Shown here piece after piece: positions 7,053-11,271 of a DNA stretch of 11,271 nt (the first letter of the stretch is position 1; every line of letters starts with the position of its first letter). The translations under genes were made by a program, and so were the position numbers. This DNA is from Bacteroidota bacterium (GTDB lineage: Bacteria > Bacteroidota > Bacteroidia > Flavobacteriales > Crocinitomicaceae). The notes beneath the pieces were generated by a model. The model was not told the origin of the DNA. It worked only from the letters and a program-made list of their open reading frames with translations, and did no database searches. The stretch lies in contig SYKJ01000187.1 of NCBI GenBank assembly GCA_005798205.1, positions 1 through 11,271 of the forward strand, in the 5' to 3' direction.

Positions 7053-7080
7053 AAAAAAGCACAACGTTGAGCTGTGCTTT
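7053..7080 (-). terminator. Intrinsic terminator hairpin between tRNA-Phe and tRNA-Ala
   Basis: A perfect 8-bp inverted repeat, AAAGCACA / TGTGCTTT (7056-7063 and 7073-7080), encloses a 9-nt loop. On the minus strand the right arm runs into a T tract (CTTTTTTATA), the layout of a rho-independent terminator. It lies 5 nt past the tRNA-Phe 3' end and 13 nt before tRNA-Ala. If efficient, tRNA-Ala/uvrB needs its own promoter; if leaky, it sets the ratio between the upstream tRNA and uvrB. Confidence 0.65.
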
Positions 7081-7085
7081 AATTG

Positions 7086-7158
7086 TGGTACCTCCAGGAA
7101 TCGAACCAGGGACACAAGGATTTTCAGTCCTTTGCTCTACCAACTGAGCTAAGGTACC
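7086..7158 (-). tRNA. tRNA-Phe (anticodon GAA)
   Basis: The 73-nt cloverleaf has acceptor GGTACCT/AGGTACC fully paired, D stem GCTC/GAGC, anticodon stem AAGGA/TCCTT with loop CTGAAAA (anticodon GAA), variable loop GTGTC, T loop TTCGATT and discriminator A73. The T stem is CCTGG/CCTGG and so contains a central U51-U63 mismatch. CCA is not encoded. A consensus promoter lies 16 nt upstream, and a hairpin terminator follows. Confidence 0.95.
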
Positions 7159-7173
7159 AGCCATTTAGTGTCG

Positions 7174-7206
7174 CAAATTTAATAATTTTTTCTTGCAATA
7201 TTCAAA
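7174..7206 (-). promoter_or_regulatory. Bacteroidota-type promoter of tRNA-Phe
   Basis: On the minus strand, TTTG (7206-7203) and TAAATTTG (7181-7174) are spaced by 21 nt, a full match to the Bacteroidota promoter consensus. The predicted start site is around 7166-7170, about 10 nt before the mature tRNA 5' end. The -33 element lies within the ATTCAA tandem repeat, so two further TTTG copies lie 6 and 12 nt upstream. Confidence 0.75.
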
Positions 7207-7217
7207 TTCAAATTCAA
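7200..7217. repeat. Three tandem copies of ATTCAA in the divergent promoter region
   Basis: ATTCAA occurs at 7200-7205, 7206-7211 and 7212-7217 without interruption, followed by a partial unit (ATAAAC). Read on the minus strand each copy supplies a TTTGAA-like word, so the repeat multiplies the -33 TTTG of the tRNA-Phe promoter at 6-bp intervals. It also lies in the upstream region of the coaX promoter on the other strand. Confidence 0.8.
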
Positions 7218-7237
7218 ATAAACTAAAAAAGGCATCG

Positions 7238-7245
7238 TATCTTTG
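7238..7245 (+). promoter_or_regulatory. Bacteroidota -7 element of the coaX operon
   Basis: TATCTTTG matches TAnnTTTG fully and ends 5 nt before the coaX ATG at 7251. The predicted start of transcription is at or within a nucleotide or two of the ATG, so the message is probably leaderless. No TTG/TTTG is visible on this strand at the expected -33 distance. Confidence 0.65.
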
Positions 7246-7250
7246 TTTAG

Positions 7251-7979
7251 ATGAATGATTTAATTGATTTGTATATAATTGATGCTGGCAACTCCCGAGT
7301 TAAGTTTGGTAAATGTAAAAATGGTGAGTTAATTAATTTGAAATATTTGAATGATATAACTCTCTTACGCAAACAAATTAAGGAGAATATTCCAATTGCA
7401 GTTTCATCGGTTCTTAATTCACAATTTAAAAAACAAATAGAAGAATTAAATAATCCTATTTTTTGGATTAATCATAAGGTAAAGCTGCCTTTTAAAATTA
7501 ATTACTCAAGTCCTAATTCGCTCGGTATTGATCGTATCTGTAATGTTGCAGCGATGTCAAAATTTAAAAACTTTTCACCTCGTCTTTCTATCGACATTGG
7601 TACTTGTGTTAAATTTGATTTTCTAAATTCTAAAAATGAATACGAAGGAGGTTCAATTTCACCAGGTCTTAATTTAAGATTTAAAGCTTTAAATTTGTTT
7701 ACTCAGAAGCTACCACTAACCGCTGCTGTATTACACCCAAATCTTATTGGAAACTCCTCTGAGACCTCCATACAATCTGGCGTGATAAATGGAATGCAGT
7801 CTGAGATAAATGGATTAATAAAAGCATACAAAGAAAAATTCTCAGATTTAAGCATTTTTATTACTGGAGGGGATGCTCATTATTTTGAATTAGAACAAAA
7901 AAACAGCATCTTTGCAGAAAATTTTTTAACATTAAAAGGGATAATTCAAATTTATCATCTGAATGAGAAGTCTTCTTAG
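7251..7979 (+). CDS. coaX: Type III pantothenate kinase (242 aa)
   Basis: CoaX phosphorylates pantothenate with ATP, the first step of coenzyme A synthesis, in the cytoplasm. Type III kinases belong to the ASKHA fold and differ from E. coli CoaA. The sequence shows the phosphate-binding DAGNSRVKFG at residues 11-20, the pantothenate-site GIDR at 92-95, DIGT with the catalytic-region Asp at D115, GGSISPGL at 133-140 and TGGDA at 205-209. Length is typical. The ATG sits 5 nt after a TAnnTTTG element, suggesting leaderless translation. It is the first gene of the rightward operon; its last 17 nt overlap the next gene in another frame. Linkage to outer-membrane and LPS-transport genes is a recurring flavobacterial arrangement. 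Confidence 0.95.
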   Translation: MNDLIDLYIIDAGNSRVKFGKCKNGELINLKYLNDITLLRKQIKENIPIAVSSVLNSQFKKQIEELNNPIFWINHKVKLPFKINYSSPNSLGIDRICNVAAMSKFKNFSPRLSIDIGTCVKFDFLNSKNEYEGGSISPGLNLRFKALNLFTQKLPLTAAVLHPNLIGNSSETSIQSGVINGMQSEINGLIKAYKEKFSDLSIFITGGDAHYFELEQKNSIFAENFLTLKGIIQIYHLNEKSS

Positions 7980-9276
7980 TTTTTTTCTGTGTATTGGAAT
8001 ATCAAGTGTAATTGCTCAATCTATTACAACAAATCCTCTCTCTTATTATGGAATTGGCGAACAATCTTTTGGGAGTAATGCTATATATTCTGCTCTTGGG
8101 CAAAATACTATTTCCCTTTTTGATTCTACTCAATTAAATTATTTTAATCCGGCTGCTTATTCTTCTCTAAGCACAGGAAATACACTTCTATCTATAGGAA
8201 TAAACGCAAGATTATCAAAATTTTCAGAACAAAATCTGCAAAAAGGCAATCTTGCGATCATGCCTGATCATTTTGCTCTGGGATTCAAGATATCCAAAAA
8301 TGTAGGATTTGCTTTTGGTTTAAAACCATTTTCTTCTCGAGGTTATGAAATTATTGAAAATGATTCCATTAATTTAATACAAAATAAGTACGAGGGTTTT
8401 GGTGGTATCCATTCACTTTTTTTTGGAAGTTCACTGAGCATCATCAATCTTAAAAGAACTCATTTATCTCTGGGATTTAATGCAGCTTATCTTTTTGGTT
8501 CAATAACAAATTCAAGAAATTCGAGGTTATTTTCCTCTAGTTCGTCTTTTCCAGCTGGGATTGATAATTCCACTATTAAACTAAGTGGTCTAAATTTAGA
8601 CCTAGGAATTTCTTGTAAACAAAAAATATCAAATAAGCAATCTTTTTGTCTGAGTAGCGTTTATTCACCTAATATCATGCTACAGAATTCAACAATTAGT
8701 GAAGGTCTATATTATGCCCAACTATCCTCCAACGGAATAGTTTATGATACTATTAACTACGAAAGTAGCAAGGTTGAAATTAATAATTCAAGTTTAAAAT
8801 TTGGTTTTTGTTACTCTTGGGATTTACCTAATTGGACAAGAGATACAAGAGTACTTCATCCAAGTCTAAAGCTAGTTGGATCATATTCAAATTTAAAATC
8901 TACAATTTTAACAACGGAAAATACGATTAACCTTTATGGACTTGGAATTCAATTTATGCCTGAAACAAAGCTATTACAAAACCGAACAAATTATAAATTC
9001 TTTGAAAAAGTTTCTTTTAGAGTTGGATATTATTTTCAAAACAATACCATTTCAAACTTAACTTATAAATTTCAAAATAATGGCTTTACATTTGGCTTTG
9101 GACTCCCTATCTTGATGCAGCAATCATTATCTTCAATTAACATTGGATTTGTTCTAGGGAGAGTAGTAAGCGATAATTCTACAGCACTTGCGGAAAATTA
9201 TTTTGGAGTTAACCTCGGTATTATTCTTGCACCTGCAAGTTTCGATAGATGGTTCAAAAAAAGGAAATTAGACTAA
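7963..9276 (+). CDS. Putative outer-membrane beta-barrel protein (437 aa)
   Basis: The function is unknown. A signal peptide is clear (MRSLL, hydrophobic core, cleavage probably after VIA at residue 18). The mature part is rich in S, N, G and aromatic residues, with alternating hydrophobic strands such as SLSLGF-, GFAFGL- and FGFGL-like segments, as expected for an outer-membrane beta-barrel. An N-terminal stretch (NPLSYYGIGEQ, then NYFNPAAYSSL) resembles Bacteroidota FadL/PorV-like transport barrels, where N-P-A motifs are common. The C terminus ends in a basic tail (FDRWFKKRKLD) that I recognise as recurring in the protein encoded after coaX in flavobacteria. The start ATG at 7963 lies inside the coaX end (17-nt overlap), suggesting translational coupling. 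Barrel prediction from composition is tentative; a specific substrate is not implied. Confidence 0.8.
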   Translation: MRSLLSFFLCIGISSVIAQSITTNPLSYYGIGEQSFGSNAIYSALGQNTISLFDSTQLNYFNPAAYSSLSTGNTLLSIGINARLSKFSEQNLQKGNLAIMPDHFALGFKISKNVGFAFGLKPFSSRGYEIIENDSINLIQNKYEGFGGIHSLFFGSSLSIINLKRTHLSLGFNAAYLFGSITNSRNSRLFSSSSSFPAGIDNSTIKLSGLNLDLGISCKQKISNKQSFCLSSVYSPNIMLQNSTISEGLYYAQLSSNGIVYDTINYESSKVEINNSSLKFGFCYSWDLPNWTRDTRVLHPSLKLVGSYSNLKSTILTTENTINLYGLGIQFMPETKLLQNRTNYKFFEKVSFRVGYYFQNNTISNLTYKFQNNGFTFGFGLPILMQQSLSSINIGFVLGRVVSDNSTALAENYFGVNLGIILAPASFDRWFKKRKLD

Positions 9277-9292
9277 TAAAAACTAAGATATA

Positions 9293-10594
9293 ATGAAAAC
9301 AATTCTTTTTGTACAATTTTTTATAATCATTGCAATATTTTCCAATCCTTTTGCTCAGGCTAAAACTCCAGCAGAAAATCCAGACTCTTGTAAATTTTAT
9401 AAATATTTAGCGCAGGAAAAAAGGAAGTTAATCGAATCTGAAACAGATCAAAAAAGGAAGTTAATTTATTACAAGCAAGAGTTTAATTATTTATTAAGTA
9501 GCCAATTTTATTGCGGAAAGAGCTTCACTAAAAATAATTTTAATCAAATAATTCTTTCAGGTCAAAATATTCTTAAATTAGAAAAAGATTCAATAATTAA
9601 AATAAAGTATATCGATACTTTATTTACTGTAAACCAAAAGATTGATTCACTTAATTTTGGCGATAAAAACTTACTTCTTAAGTTAGCAAATTATGCTTTA
9701 AGCAAGTCTAGTGTTGATATGAATTTATGCGATAATTATTATGTTCGTGCTTTTAAGGATACTTCAATTAAATTTTCTGATGTTAATATCAATAACTATT
9801 TTTCCAATTTATATTCACTCTATTTAGCTGAAAGTGTTGCGGCAAAAAAAATTGATTTGAAAAAGCGTTTGATTAGCGAATATTTTATTTTATGTAAGTA
9901 TATTGAAGATAATAAATTAAACATTTCAACGAGGGAATCAATAACAAATGTTTTTAACAGTCTTATCAAAAATTGCAGTGATTTATTAGAAGATTTAGCA
10001 GGTTTTATGAAAGATTTACCAAAAGACAATGATTTAAAAATAAATACGGTTAACAATTTTTTAGCTCTACTGAAGAATAAATCTTGTACAGATTCTAAGG
10101 AGTATGAAATGTTAATTGATACAATTATTAGAATAGATAAATCTAGTAATTCAGTTATTGCAAAAGCAGAATTACTTGTTGCAAAAAAACGCTATAGTGA
10201 GGCAATTACTGTTTTCAATTCTGCAAAGGCAATGATTACAAGTGCCTCTATAATTGAAGATATTGATTTTAGAATTTTAGAAATGCAATATCATAATCTT
10301 AAAAATTATCAGATAGTTTATAAAAGCGCATTAACCATCACGGGTCAACATAGAAGTAAAGCCCTTCTCTATGCCGCAAAGTGTGTTGCTATGTCTGCAA
10401 ATGATTGTGGATCTTCAACATTTGAAAGAAAATGTAATTATCTCTATGCTGCAGAATTATGTGATAGAGCAGGTGATAGTGGAGCTGCAAAAACTTATCG
10501 TGCAAATGGCCCAACATCTGAGGATAAATTTAATAATTCAAACTTAAGCTCGATATCTTTATCGTGCTGGGGTGTTACAGTTTCTATTCGATAG
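9293..10594 (+). CDS. Exported cysteine-rich helical, TPR-like protein (433 aa)
   Basis: The function is unknown. A signal peptide spans about residues 1-23 (cleavage after AQA), so the protein should be periplasmic. The rest is predicted mainly alpha-helical; the region of about 285-385 (AKAELLVAKKRYSEAITVFNSA and after) looks like degenerate tetratricopeptide repeats, which are protein-interaction scaffolds. It carries eleven cysteines, four of them clustered between about residues 363 and 392, and ends with a short SCWGVTVSIR tail, so disulfides are likely. It follows the barrel gene by 16 nt, and its TAG stop is immediately followed by the GTG start of lptC with no gap. Position between an outer-membrane barrel and LptC suggests an envelope role, but that is inference only. 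Confidence 0.8.
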   Translation: MKTILFVQFFIIIAIFSNPFAQAKTPAENPDSCKFYKYLAQEKRKLIESETDQKRKLIYYKQEFNYLLSSQFYCGKSFTKNNFNQIILSGQNILKLEKDSIIKIKYIDTLFTVNQKIDSLNFGDKNLLLKLANYALSKSSVDMNLCDNYYVRAFKDTSIKFSDVNINNYFSNLYSLYLAESVAAKKIDLKKRLISEYFILCKYIEDNKLNISTRESITNVFNSLIKNCSDLLEDLAGFMKDLPKDNDLKINTVNNFLALLKNKSCTDSKEYEMLIDTIIRIDKSSNSVIAKAELLVAKKRYSEAITVFNSAKAMITSASIIEDIDFRILEMQYHNLKNYQIVYKSALTITGQHRSKALLYAAKCVAMSANDCGSSTFERKCNYLYAAELCDRAGDSGAAKTYRANGPTSEDKFNNSNLSSISLSCWGVTVSIR

Positions 10595-11173
10595 GTGCAT
10601 CTAAAAGTCAACTTTTCATACCTTGCCATTTTTGGTTTAGTACTTCTGGTTCAATTATCTTCATGTGAAAATGATATGGATTCTATTCAAAAGGTTACTT
10701 TTGATAATAGAACACCTGATGAAAGCACGCAAAAATTACATTTAGTTTATTATGATTTTGGCTCTGCGCAGGTTGAAATTTTTGCTGCGCGTGCAGAAAC
10801 TTTCAGGAAAAACAAACACATAACAAAAATATACGATAGTTTGAGGGTAAATTTTTTTTCAAAGGATGGGAGTGTAACTTCATCATTGACTGCTTTATAC
10901 GGAGAGATAAATCACACAGACGGAATTATTAAAGTTAGAGACTCAGTACGCTTGAAAAATTTTAAGAAAAAACAAACATTAGAAACTGAGCAGTTGGTTT
11001 GGACTCAAAAAGACAGTATGATTTATTCTGTATCTCAAGTTATCGTTAAATCACCAAAAGGCTATCTTTTTGGATCGGGTGTTCGAACAAAACAAGACTT
11101 TAGTTTTTATGAAATACTAACGCCTAAAGGAAGTGTTATTTTAGAAAAAGAACTAAATTTTAATGGTATATGA
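10595..11173 (+). CDS. lptC: LPS export ABC transporter periplasmic protein LptC, lipoprotein form (192 aa)
   Basis: LptC takes lipopolysaccharide from the inner-membrane transporter LptB2FG and hands it to the LptA bridge towards the outer membrane. The N terminus is a lipoprotein signal with lipobox LSSC (Cys at 24), followed by an ENDMDS stretch. The mature domain is beta-rich with the LptC pattern: QKLHLVYYDFGSAQVEIFA, then F.KDGSVTSSLTALYGEI, VRDSVRLKN..., LETEQLVWT and SPKGYLFGSGV, i.e. the beta-jellyroll strands carrying the extracellular-polysaccharide-like repeat. The lipidated form is usual in Bacteroidota, unlike the E. coli form with a transmembrane anchor. The start is GTG at 10595, directly abutting the preceding TAG; no ATG lies upstream in frame at a useful distance. 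The stop overlaps the next gene as ATGA. Confidence 0.92.
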   Translation: MHLKVNFSYLAIFGLVLLVQLSSCENDMDSIQKVTFDNRTPDESTQKLHLVYYDFGSAQVEIFAARAETFRKNKHITKIYDSLRVNFFSKDGSVTSSLTALYGEINHTDGIIKVRDSVRLKNFKKKQTLETEQLVWTQKDSMIYSVSQVIVKSPKGYLFGSGVRTKQDFSFYEILTPKGSVILEKELNFNGI

Positions 11174-11271
11174 AGACCTATAATCAAATAATGCGTTTCT
11201 TTTGGCTTTTTGCCTCTGTAATAATCTTAATTGTTACCACTTTTATGTCCTTCAAAGAGGGTTTTAATAAA
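11170..11271 (+). CDS. Small membrane protein, N-terminal fragment (34 codons, cut by window edge)
   Basis: The ATG at 11170 overlaps the lptC stop by 4 nt (ATGA). The visible protein starts with a short polar stretch containing MRFFW, then a single hydrophobic span at about residues 9-26, then SFKEGFNK. Small one- or two-span proteins of this look, with an E-G-F after the first span, follow lptC in flavobacterial genomes and are annotated as hypothetical. The function is unknown, and the C-terminal part is outside the window. Confidence 0.7.
   Translation, partial: MKTYNQIMRFFWLFASVIILIVTTFMSFKEGFNK

Noticed and set aside
6966..7158. The tRNA pair as an integration site for a mobile element
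   Set aside because: No integrase, no direct repeat of a tRNA end and no foreign-looking cargo; both flanks are housekeeping genes.
7200..7217. ATTCAA repeats as a CRISPR-like or origin iteron array
   Set aside because: The units are only 6 bp with no spacers, just three copies, and they coincide with promoter elements; no replication or cas gene is nearby.
9820..10056. Minus-strand open frame of 78 codons inside the TPR-like gene
   Set aside because: It overlaps a well-supported exported protein and has low-complexity composition expected of an antisense frame.

Overview
The window is an A+T-rich chromosomal segment from a member of the Bacteroidota, most likely the Flavobacteriia or a close relative. 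Four lines of evidence support this. The FabI, MutL and type III pantothenate kinase proteins are of flavobacterial type. The gene order around mutL and coaX resembles that of flavobacteria. Several genes are preceded by the Bacteroidota promoter element TAnnTTTG, sometimes with an upstream TTTG/TTG. I see no Shine-Dalgarno sequence in front of any gene. No mobile element, CRISPR array, phage gene or defence cassette is visible; this is a housekeeping region.

Left part (1-3698, all minus strand). Reading leftwards, the order is a major facilitator transporter (TTG start), a 106-residue single-membrane-span protein with its own promoter, mutL (mismatch repair), and the N-terminal third or so of a rhomboid-type membrane protease that runs off the left edge. 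The small gene, mutL and the rhomboid gene are packed tightly (1-nt overlap, then a 2-nt gap) and look like one operon. Between the transporter and this operon is a pure A8-TAC-T8 inverted repeat.

Centre (3699-7158). fabI (enoyl-ACP reductase, fatty-acid synthesis) is on the plus strand under its own promoter and runs tail-to-tail into a minus-strand unit: tRNA-Phe, hairpin terminator, tRNA-Ala(GGC), uvrB (nucleotide excision repair) and a small DUF3817-type membrane protein. The uvrB ATG lies 2 nt beyond the discriminator base of tRNA-Ala, so the gene has almost no leader of its own. tRNA-Ala also has two mismatches in its acceptor stem.

Right part (7159-11271, plus strand). A promoter facing away from tRNA-Phe drives a compact operon: coaX (CoA synthesis), an exported beta-barrel-like outer-membrane protein, an exported cysteine-rich helical/TPR-like protein, the lipoprotein LptC (LPS transport) and the start of a small membrane protein cut by the right edge. 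Junctions are overlaps or gaps of at most 16 nt, so the genes are probably co-transcribed. The last four appear to be envelope proteins.

The points most worth a second look are the tRNA-Ala/uvrB junction, the acceptor stem of that tRNA, the triplicated -33-like element in the tRNA-Phe/coaX divergent promoter, very short leaders at several genes, and a MutL without the DQHA(X)2E(X)4E endonuclease motif. I found no convincing new multi-gene system.
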